Source of the DNA: DASTGO01 sp035719045
GTDB taxonomy: Bacteria; Actinomycetota; Actinomycetes; Actinomycetales; Kineosporiaceae
Direction: 5' to 3'
Length of the DNA stretch: 28,302 nt
Assembly (NCBI GenBank): GCA_035719045.1
Contig: DASTGO010000293.1
Location: 1-28,302, forward strand
In this document: one piece after another, positions 15,016 to 21,244 of the stretch
Layout: the number at the start of each line of letters is the position of its first letter
Position numbering within the stretch: position 1 is the stretch's first letter
Notes under the pieces: generated by a model
Told to the model about the DNA's origin: nothing
The model's database searches: none
The model's input: the letters and a program-made list of their open reading frames with translations, nothing else
Position numbers and translations under genes: made by a program

Positions 15016-15348
15016 GGCGGAGGTCGCCGAGCTGGCCGGCTTGGACGACGAGGAGTCCGGCGACGAGGAGGTCGTGGCCGGGGAACTCGGGGCGGCCGAC
15101 GTGGTTCCGGAGTCCGAGCTGCTCTTCGCCGAGCCGGACGTTCCGGACGAACCGGACGAGCTGCTGCTCGACCCGCGGGAGTCGGTGCGGTAGAAGCCGG
15201 ACCCCTTGAACACGATGCCCACCGCGTTGAACAGCTTGCGCAGCCGTCCCTCGCACTTCGGGCATTCGGCGAGAGCTGTGTCCGTGAACGACTGCTGGAC
15301 CTCGAAGCGGTGGTCGCACGCGGTGCAGGCGTAGGCGTACGTCGGCAC
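15010..15348 (-). CDS. ruc: FmdB-family zinc-ribbon protein, Ruc-type redox-regulated chaperone candidate
   Basis: This 112-residue protein has an N-terminal FmdB zinc ribbon (MPTYAYACTACDHRFEV...CPKCEGRLRKLF) with two CxxC pairs, then FKGSGFYRTD, then a Ser/Thr/Ala-rich disordered tail. This matches M. tuberculosis Rv0991c (Ruc), described as a zinc-containing chaperone that becomes active when its cysteines oxidise and whose expression is controlled by HrcA. A perfect CIRCE operator directly upstream supports the same control here, and the neighbourhood (5-FTHF ligase, galU, moeA, mscL) is shared. Chaperone activity is inferred from that homologue. GTG 15346-15348 has a strong ribosome site, AGGAGGGAC (reverse complement of 15352-15360), 3-4 bases upstream. 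The stop codon lies in a 23-bp tandem repeat. Confidence 0.88.
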   Translation of the reverse strand: MPTYAYACTACDHRFEVQQSFTDTALAECPKCEGRLRKLFNAVGIVFKGSGFYRTDSRGSSSSSSGSSGTSGSAKSSSDSGTTSAAPSSPATTSSSPDSSSSKPASSATSAA

Positions 15349-15397
15349 GTCGTCCCTCCTGATACGTCGGCTGAGCTGGGGGCTCGCAGGTTGGCCG

Positions 15398-15424
15398 CTG
15401 GCACTCTAACGCGCCGAGTGCCAG
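15398..15424. promoter_or_regulatory. CIRCE operator (HrcA site) upstream of ruc/fmdB
   Basis: CTGGCACTC, nine bases, GAGTGCCAG: a perfect 9-9-9 inverted repeat matching CIRCE (core GCACTC-N9-plus-GAGTGC), the site of the heat-shock repressor HrcA. It lies 49 bp upstream of the GTG start and overlaps the candidate -10, so bound HrcA would block transcription. Confidence 0.9.
15403..15408 (-). promoter_or_regulatory. -10 element TAGAGT of ruc/fmdB inside the CIRCE
   Basis: On the minus strand TAGAGT spans the spacer/right-arm junction of the CIRCE. Transcription would start near 15396, giving a leader of about 48 nt with a strong ribosome site. Confidence 0.5.
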
Positions 15425-15533
15425 AGTATGCCGCCAGGGTCCCCTCCACCCCCCGAACGGCCCTGTCCGGACGCTCCCCGGTCCGTCGGGCTAACCGTCC
15501 GTCGGGTCCGGCCGGAACGCCGTCGGCGTCGGG

Positions 15534-17024
15534 TCAGCGCGGGCGCCGCCAGCCCGCGAGCTTGCCGGCCCGGCTGACCTCGCGCAGCCGGCGTTCGGTC
15601 TCCTCCCGGACCGCGGCCGCAGCCACCACGATCAGGTCGTCCCCGTGCCGGAGCATGGTGTGCGGCTCGGGCACGAAGGCCTTCCCGTCCCTGATCACCA
15701 GGGTGATGTTGGCCCGGTCGGGCAGCCGGAGCTCGAACAGTTCCACGCCGTGCAGCCGGGACCGCGGGCCGATCCGCAGTTGGACCACGTCGGCGTCCAG
15801 AGCACCCAGCGGGGAGGACTCCACGTCGAGGCCGGTGGCGCACAGGTCGCCGACCACGCCCAGCCGGCGCGCGACCAGCGGCAGGGTCGGTGCCTGGACC
15901 AGGGTGAACACCACGACGAGGACGAAGACCAGGTCGAACAGCCGGGTGCTGCCGGGCAGCCGCGCGGACATCGGCACGGTGGCCAGCACGATCGGCACCG
16001 CCCCGCGCAGCCCGGCCCAGGACAGGAACGCCTGCTCCCGCAGCGGCACCCGGAACGGCCCGAGCGTGGCCAGCACCGACAGCGGCCTGGCGAGCAGCAG
16101 CAGGACCAGCCCGAACCCGATCGCCGGCAGGATCTGCGCAGGCAGCCGCGAGGGGTCGGCGAGCAGCCCGAGCAGGACGAACAGGCCGATCTGCGCCAGC
16201 CAGCCCAGGCCCTCGGCGAACCCGCGGACCGCCGCACCGTGCGGCAGCCGGACATTGCCCATCACCAGGCCGCACAGGTACACCGCGAGGAAACCGGAAC
16301 CATGCAGGGCCGCGGCCGTACCGTAGGCGGCGAACACCAGGCCGAGCACGGCGATCGGGTACAGCCCGCTGGCCGGCAGGGCGATCCGGGCCAGCACCCG
16401 TGCCCCGGCCCGGCCGATCCCCAGCCCGACCGCGGTGCCGACGGCCAGTTCCAGCACGGCCTGCCCGACCGGCCACCAGGGCTGTCCGCCGTGCCCGGCC
16501 TCCACCCCGGTCAGCGTGACCACGGCGATCACGACGGGCGCGTCGTTGAACCCCGACTCGGCCTCCAGCAGCCCGACCAGGCGCCCCGGCAGCGGCACCC
16601 GGCGCAGCACGGAGAACACCGCTGCCGCATCGGTGGGCGACACCACGGCCCCGGCGAGCAGGGCCAGCGGCCAGGCCATCCCGAGCAGGAGGTGGGCGGC
16701 GGTCCCGGCGACAGCGACCGAGATGCACACCCCGACCGTGGACAGGACGGCCGCGGCGGGCACGCTCGGCCGGATGGTCTCCCACCGGGTGGTGAGCCCG
16801 CCCTCGGCCAGGATGAGGATCAGCGCGCAGTAGCCGAGGACGCCGGTCAGCTCGGCGTCGTCGAACCGGACCCCGAGCCCCTTCTCCCCGATGAGCAGGC
16901 CGAGCCCGAGGAACAGCAGCAGGGCCGGCAGCCCGCTGCTGCTGGTCAGACGGACCGCCACGACAGCGGCCAGCAGGACGGCGGCGCCGAGCAGCGTCAC
17001 GAGATCCAGCTGGTTGATGGTCAC
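15534..17024 (-). CDS. CPA1-family cation/proton antiporter with C-terminal TrkA-C domain (NhaP2/CvrA type)
   Basis: The 496-residue protein has about 12-13 membrane helices across residues 5-395. Core motifs are SPTDAAAV at 129-136 and ESGFNDAPVV at 156-165. The Asn160-Asp161 pair is the ion/proton site of electroneutral CPA1 exchangers. AGLRGAVPIVLA (337-348) is also typical. Residues about 400-480 form a TrkA-C/RCK-C regulatory domain (LRIGPRSRLHGVELFELRLP, LIRDGK-type strand, PHTMLRHGDDLIVV), the arrangement of NhaP2/CvrA K+/H+ or Na+/H+ antiporters. It exchanges monovalent cations for protons across the cytoplasmic membrane; the cation cannot be told from sequence. GTG 17022-17024 is chosen because TAGGGT precedes it by 7 bases (leaderless). 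The in-frame sequence upstream is not family-like. It is divergent from the acylase-family gene. Confidence 0.9.
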   Translation of the reverse strand: MTINQLDLVTLLGAAVLLAAVVAVRLTSSSGLPALLLFLGLGLLIGEKGLGVRFDDAELTGVLGYCALILILAEGGLTTRWETIRPSVPAAAVLSTVGVCISVAVAGTAAHLLLGMAWPLALLAGAVVSPTDAAAVFSVLRRVPLPGRLVGLLEAESGFNDAPVVIAVVTLTGVEAGHGGQPWWPVGQAVLELAVGTAVGLGIGRAGARVLARIALPASGLYPIAVLGLVFAAYGTAAALHGSGFLAVYLCGLVMGNVRLPHGAAVRGFAEGLGWLAQIGLFVLLGLLADPSRLPAQILPAIGFGLVLLLLARPLSVLATLGPFRVPLREQAFLSWAGLRGAVPIVLATVPMSARLPGSTRLFDLVFVLVVVFTLVQAPTLPLVARRLGVVGDLCATGLDVESSPLGALDADVVQLRIGPRSRLHGVELFELRLPDRANITLVIRDGKAFVPEPHTMLRHGDDLIVVAAAAVREETERRLREVSRAGKLAGWRRPR

Positions 17025-17031
17025 CTCCGGC

Positions 17032-17037
17032 ACCCTA
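17032..17037 (-). promoter_or_regulatory. -10 element TAGGGT of the antiporter gene
   Basis: Minus-strand TAGGGT, 7-base spacer, then GTG 17024. The GGAG directly touching the GTG is too close to act as a normal ribosome site. Confidence 0.55.
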
Positions 17038-17176
17038 TGAGCCGTCGCCGGTGCCGTCCCGCGCATCGCGGTTCCGTCCCCGGGGCGGACCGCGGGACAC
17101 CCGCCCGGACCCCGCTCGGCTCGCCCGGACGACCGCCTCGGGGGATCGCCCCGGCGGTGGCCCCAGGGCCCGGCAC

Positions 17177-17182
17177 TAGGCT
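17177..17182 (+). promoter_or_regulatory. -10 element TAGGCT of the acylase-family gene
   Basis: TAGGCT, six-base spacer GCGGGG, then GTG 17189. This is the leaderless layout. Confidence 0.55.
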
Positions 17183-17188
17183 GCGGGG

Positions 17189-20107
17189 GTGGCTCGCCGC
17201 CGTCTGTTCCGTTACAGCCTGATCGGGCTCGCCAGTCTGCTCGTGGTCGTGGTGATCGCCGGGGTGGTACTCGGGGTCGTCCTGGTCCGCCGTCCGTTTC
17301 CCGGGTACGGCGGTGAGGTGACGATCCCGGGGCTGCGCGCGACCGCCACCGTGCAGCGCGACGAGCACGGCATCCCGCAGATCTACGCCGACAGTCCGGA
17401 GGACCTGTTCCGGGCGCAGGGTTACGCGCAGGCGCAGGACCAGTTCTTCGCGATGGACTGGCGCCGGCACGTGACCGCCGGCCGGCTGTCGGAGCTGGTC
17501 GGTGCCGACGCGGATGCGCTGACCTCCGACAAGTTGGTCCGCACGCTCGGCTGGCGGCAGGTCGCCCAGCAGGAGGAGCAGGCCCTCGACTCCGCGACGC
17601 GCAGCTACCTGCAGGCCTTCGCCGCCGGGGTCAACGACTACCTGACCGGGCGGTCGGCCTCGCAGCTGTCGCTGAACTACGCGGTGCTGTCCGTGCGGGC
17701 ACCGCTGGCGAAGATCGAGCCCTGGACGGTCACGGACTCCCTGGCCTGGTTCCAGGCGATGGCCTGGCAGCTGCGCGGTGGCTACGACGACGAGCTGGCC
17801 CGGGCCCGCGTACTCGGCTCCATCCGCGACCTGGACCGGCTCCAGGAGGTCTACCCGGCCTACCCGTACGCCAAGCGGGCGCCGATCCTGTCCGCCGACG
17901 AGACCGCGAAGCTGTCCGCCGCGGTCAACGCCTCGGTACGGGCGGCGCACTCCGGCACCGGACGGCTGGGGCCGGTCACCGCCCCGGCGCAGCTGCGGCA
18001 GATGCAGGACGACAGCGCGGCGCTGGAGAGGGCGCTGCTCGGTGCGGACGCCCAGGGTGTCGTCGAACAGGCCCGGGTGGCGGTGTCGTCGGTGCCGTCG
18101 CTGCTGGGCAGCGGCCGGGCGGTCGGGGCCGACGCCTGGGTGGTGTCCGGCGGGCTGACCTCCTCCGGCAAGCCGCTGCTCGCCGACGACCCGCAGTTGT
18201 CCGCCGGGCTGCCCGGGATCTGGTACCAGATCGGGCTGCACTGCCGGAAGGTGTCGTCCGGCTGTCCGTTCGAGGCGTCGGGGTACACCTTCGCCGGGGT
18301 GCCCGGGGTGGTCATCGGCCACAACGGCCGGGTCTCCTGGGGGATGAGCGGGCTCGGGCCCGACGTCACCGACTACTACCTGGAGCGGGTGGACGGCGAC
18401 ACCTACGAGCGGGACGGCAGGTCCACCCCGATGAACGTCCGGACGGAGACCATCCAGGTCGCGGGCGGATCCCCGGTGACGTTCACCGTCCGGTCGACCG
18501 TGCACGGCCCGGTGGTGTCCGACCTCGGCGGTGCCCCCCGCCCGGGCGACAACGGGACCGGCGGCAGCTCCGGCCAGGGCACGCCCGCCACCCCGACCCC
18601 TGCGGGCAAGGACCACCAGTACGCGGTGTCCATCGCCTGGTCGGCGCTGCAGCCCGGCCACGACGCGGCAGCGGTGTTCGCCCTCGACGTCGCGTCGGAC
18701 TTCACCGCGTTCCGGGCGGCGGCCCAGCAGTTCGACGTCCCGGCGCAGAACTTCGTGTACGCCGACGTGGACGGGCACATCGGCTACCAGGCGTCCGGGC
18801 GGATCCCGGTCCGCCGCTCCGACGGTGTCCTGGTGCCGGGGGACCCTGCCCCGGCATCGTCCACGACCGGGGCAGGACCCACGACCGGGCCCACGACCGC
18901 GGCCCCTTCGGAGTCGCCGTCGGTGTCGTCCGCCCCGTCGGGGGTGCCCGGCTCGGCCGCCGCGCCCGGCAGTTCCGCACCGACGGCGGGCGGGACGGAC
19001 CCGGCGCCCGCCCCTGGTGGGCAGGGTCAGGCCGCGGCGCAGGCCACCCCGGCCCGGCTCCCCGCCGACGGCACCTGGCCGATGCCGGGCTGGAACAGTT
19101 CCTTCGACTGGACCGGCTATGTGCCCGCCGACCAGTTGCCCTGGGTGGAGGACCCGGCGGACGGCCTGATCGTGGCGGCCAACCAGCCGGTGACCACCCC
19201 GGACTACCCGGTGCAGCTGGCCGCGGACTGGGACTACGGGTACCGGGCACAGCGGATCCGTGACCTGGTGCACGAGAAGGTCCGGCAGGGCCACAAGCTC
19301 ACCGCGGCGGACCTGCAGACGATGCAGGGCGATACGTACAACCCGATGGCGGCCGAACTGGTCCCGCTGCTGCTGCAGGCCAGGGGGCTCGACGGGTTCA
19401 CCGCTGAGGGCCGGGACCTGCTCAGGGGCTGGGACTACACCCAGCCGGCCGACTCCGCGCCGGCGGCGTACTACAACGCGGTGTGGGCGTCGCTGCTGCA
19501 GATCACCTTCTCCGACGAACTGCCGGACGGGATCCAGCCCGACGGCGGCCAGCAATGGTTCGCCGTGGTCAGCTCGCTGCTCGGCAATCCCCGCAGCACC
19601 TGGTGGGACGACCGGCGCACCCCCGACGTCGTGGAGACCGAGGCGGAGGACCTGCGGCAGGCGATGGTCCAGGCCCGGCTGCACCTGACCAGCAAGCTCG
19701 GCAAGGACCCCAGCCGCTGGCAGTGGGGCCACCTGCACCGCCTGACCCTCACCGAGCAGCCGCTGGGCAACCTGACCTCCACCGGGCCGTTGCACCCGCT
19801 GCTCAACGTCGGGCCGGTCGAGCTCGGCGGGTCCTCCCTGGTGAGCGCCACCGGCCGGGATGCCGCCTCGGGCAGCTTCGCGGTGACCGATGCCGTCAGC
19901 ATGCGGATGGTCGTGGACGTCGCGGACTTCGACGGCTCCCGCTGGGTGAACGCGGCCGGGGAGTCCGCTCACCCCGGGCAGGCGCACTACGCCGACCAGC
20001 TGGACGCCTGGGCCCGCGACGAGACCTTCCCCTGGCCGTTCAGCGCGGACGCCGTCAAGCGGGCGACCAGGGACACCCTCACCCTCACGCCCGGTCCCGC
20101 TCGCTGA
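17189..20107 (+). CDS. penicillin-acylase-family (Ntn hydrolase) protein lacking the nucleophile serine
   Basis: This 972-residue protein has a basic start and one N-terminal membrane helix (about 11-34), so the body is outside the cell. The alpha-like part has VQRDEHGIPQIYADS, FRAQGYAQAQDQFFAMDWRRH, GRLSEL and LQAFAAGVNDYL. The usual cleavage/nucleophile site (G-S-N-x-W-V-V-S-G) reads GADAWVVSG at 313-321, so the catalytic Ser is Ala314. Other beta-chain features remain: GKPLLADDPQL, GVPGVVIGHNGRVSWGMSG, VHGPVV, VYADVDGHIGYQASGRIPVR, VAANQPV. Family members self-cleave at this serine and hydrolyse amides (penicillins, acyl-homoserine lactones and others). With Ala there, both processing and catalysis look lost unless another residue serves (inference). 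Two Pro/Ala/Ser/Thr/Gly-rich insertions interrupt the beta region (near 450-475 and 550-630). The stop codon opens an 18-bp triple repeat. Confidence 0.82.
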   Translation: MARRRLFRYSLIGLASLLVVVVIAGVVLGVVLVRRPFPGYGGEVTIPGLRATATVQRDEHGIPQIYADSPEDLFRAQGYAQAQDQFFAMDWRRHVTAGRLSELVGADADALTSDKLVRTLGWRQVAQQEEQALDSATRSYLQAFAAGVNDYLTGRSASQLSLNYAVLSVRAPLAKIEPWTVTDSLAWFQAMAWQLRGGYDDELARARVLGSIRDLDRLQEVYPAYPYAKRAPILSADETAKLSAAVNASVRAAHSGTGRLGPVTAPAQLRQMQDDSAALERALLGADAQGVVEQARVAVSSVPSLLGSGRAVGADAWVVSGGLTSSGKPLLADDPQLSAGLPGIWYQIGLHCRKVSSGCPFEASGYTFAGVPGVVIGHNGRVSWGMSGLGPDVTDYYLERVDGDTYERDGRSTPMNVRTETIQVAGGSPVTFTVRSTVHGPVVSDLGGAPRPGDNGTGGSSGQGTPATPTPAGKDHQYAVSIAWSALQPGHDAAAVFALDVASDFTAFRAAAQQFDVPAQNFVYADVDGHIGYQASGRIPVRRSDGVLVPGDPAPASSTTGAGPTTGPTTAAPSESPSVSSAPSGVPGSAAAPGSSAPTAGGTDPAPAPGGQGQAAAQATPARLPADGTWPMPGWNSSFDWTGYVPADQLPWVEDPADGLIVAANQPVTTPDYPVQLAADWDYGYRAQRIRDLVHEKVRQGHKLTAADLQTMQGDTYNPMAAELVPLLLQARGLDGFTAEGRDLLRGWDYTQPADSAPAAYYNAVWASLLQITFSDELPDGIQPDGGQQWFAVVSSLLGNPRSTWWDDRRTPDVVETEAEDLRQAMVQARLHLTSKLGKDPSRWQWGHLHRLTLTEQPLGNLTSTGPLHPLLNVGPVELGGSSLVSATGRDAASGSFAVTDAVSMRMVVDVADFDGSRWVNAAGESAHPGQAHYADQLDAWARDETFPWPFSADAVKRATRDTLTLTPGPAR

Positions 20108-20156
20108 GCCGCGCCGGGCCGCTGAGCCGCGCCGGGCCGCTGAGCCCCGCCGGGCC
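20103..20156. repeat. 18-bp tandem repeat (x3) starting at the acylase stop codon
   Basis: GCTGAGCCGCGCCGGGCC at 20103-20120 and 20121-20138, and a one-mismatch copy at 20139-20156. The real stop TGA (20105-20107) is in copy one and is repeated in frame in each copy, because the period is divisible by three. Confidence 0.92.
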
Positions 20157-20210
20157 GGCCGTACGGTGCCGTAGGGTCGGCCGTACGGGGCCGTAGGGTC
20201 GGTTGTACGG
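20156..20210. repeat. 22-bp tandem repeat (2.5 copies) after the acylase gene
   Basis: CGGCCGTACGGTGCCGTAGGGT at 20156-20177 recurs with one change at 20178-20199, then a partial copy to 20210. The unit contains the palindromes CGGCCG and GTAC. The array is back to back with the 18-bp repeat in the gap between two convergent genes. Confidence 0.88.
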
Positions 20211-20283
20211 TCCTGCCGGGTGGGGGCCGGGTCCGCCGCTGAGTTCCGCCGCGGCCGGCTGGGGGTCCGTCTCCCGGACGGGA

Positions 20284-20961
20284 TCAGCGGGACCCGGCGT
20301 GCGGTCGCGGCCAGCGCAGGGTGGGTTGCAGGTGCAGGCAGCCGCGCGGGGTGACCACGGCGTCCACCCGGCAGTCGTGCGGTTCGGTCGGCACGGGTTC
20401 CACGGCGGCGTCGAGCACCTCGGAGGTGTTCACGATGGCGATCACGGGCACACCCGGGGCGGCCAGCGGCAGGGCCCGGTCGTAGTACCCGGCCCCCTGG
20501 CCGAGCCGGTACCCGAGGGTGTCGACGGCCAGGGCGGGGATCAGGATGACGTCCGCCGTGGCGATCGCCGCGACGCCCAGCCGGGGTCCGATCGGCTCGT
20601 CCCCGCCGGGTCCGCTCGCCGGCCGCAGCAGTCCGCTGTCCTCGGCCCACTCCAGGACGCCGCCGGGCAGCACGATCGGCAGCAGCACCCGGATCCCGGC
20701 ATTGTGCAGGGCCTTGCGCAGCGGTCCGGTGGCGGGTTCGGTCGGCATCGAGACATAGGCCGTGACGCAGCGGGAGGCCTTGATCTCGGGTAACTCCCGG
20801 ATGACGACGGCCAGCGCCTCCGCGTCGTCCTGGCGCTGACGCGGGTCACGGCCACGCCGCTCGGCCCGGATCCTGGCGCGCAGCGCCCGCTTGGCGGAAC
20901 TCACGTCATGGACGAGCTGGACGGACGTACCCGAACGCGGATATCCGCGGGGCGGGGGCAC
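20284..20961 (-). CDS. 5-formyltetrahydrofolate cyclo-ligase
   Basis: The enzyme converts 5-formyl-THF to 5,10-methenyl-THF with ATP, rescuing folate for one-carbon metabolism in the cytoplasm. The 225-residue product has the N-terminal helix (SSAKRALRARIRAERRGRD), a nucleotide/folate strand set (RCVTAYVSMPTEPATGPLRKALHNAGIRVLLPIV), DVILIPALAVDTLGYRLGQGAGYYDRAL (the family signature around GxGxGYYDR) and VPTEPHDCRVDAVVTPRG. GTG 20959-20961 is chosen because TAGGAT ends 7 bases before it; the ATG at 20970 overlaps that hexamer. Homologues often begin near the VSSAK segment about 19 residues later, so a shorter protein is possible. It matches Rv0992c, which is also divergent from the galU side of the locus. 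It is tail-to-tail with the acylase-family gene. Confidence 0.9.
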   Translation of the reverse strand: MPPPRGYPRSGTSVQLVHDVSSAKRALRARIRAERRGRDPRQRQDDAEALAVVIRELPEIKASRCVTAYVSMPTEPATGPLRKALHNAGIRVLLPIVLPGGVLEWAEDSGLLRPASGPGGDEPIGPRLGVAAIATADVILIPALAVDTLGYRLGQGAGYYDRALPLAAPGVPVIAIVNTSEVLDAAVEPVPTEPHDCRVDAVVTPRGCLHLQPTLRWPRPHAGSR

Positions 20962-20968
20962 GCGGACC

Positions 20969-20974
20969 ATCCTA
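20969..20974 (-). promoter_or_regulatory. -10 element TAGGAT of the 5-FTHF cyclo-ligase gene
   Basis: Minus-strand TAGGAT, 7-base spacer, GTG 20961. The ATG at 20968-20970 overlaps the hexamer and so would lie upstream of the transcript start. Confidence 0.5.
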
Positions 20975-21162
20975 GTCGCGTTCCCCCTCGCCGCCTCCCT
21001 GGAAACGGGCCGGAACGGGCATGCCCCGCCGGTGTCGGACGGCTGGTGCTCATGAGGTGCATGTGGTGCTCCGGGGGCGGGGTGGGTGTGGTGGGCGGCC
21101 CGCGCCGGTCGTTCCCGGACGGCCGTCCCTCCCTAACTGTCGCAACTGATTGTGTTGTTCCG

Positions 21163-21192
21163 TTCACTCATTGCGCACTTTCCTGCCACGAT
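21163..21192 (+). promoter_or_regulatory. possible promoter of the diguanylate cyclase gene
   Basis: TTCACT (21163-21168) and CACGAT (21187-21192) are 18 bases apart in the most AT-rich patch of the 283-bp gap. The start GTG 21245 would then have a leader of about 45 nt with a GGAGGG ribosome site. Confidence 0.3.
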
Positions 21193-21244
21193 CGGAGCGT
21201 GTGCCCGTCGGAGGGGACGGGCCGGATCGGGAAGTGGAGGGCCG

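Noticed and set aside
15178..15348. Treating the Ser/Thr-rich C-terminus of the FmdB protein as a frameshift artefact
   Set aside because: The low-complexity tail is in frame, and Ruc homologues also have a disordered tail after the zinc ribbon.
17021..20650. 1200-residue minus-strand open frame opposite the acylase-family gene
   Set aside because: It is low-complexity Gly/Arg/Val sequence and crosses three gene boundaries. The plus frame has clear family motifs.
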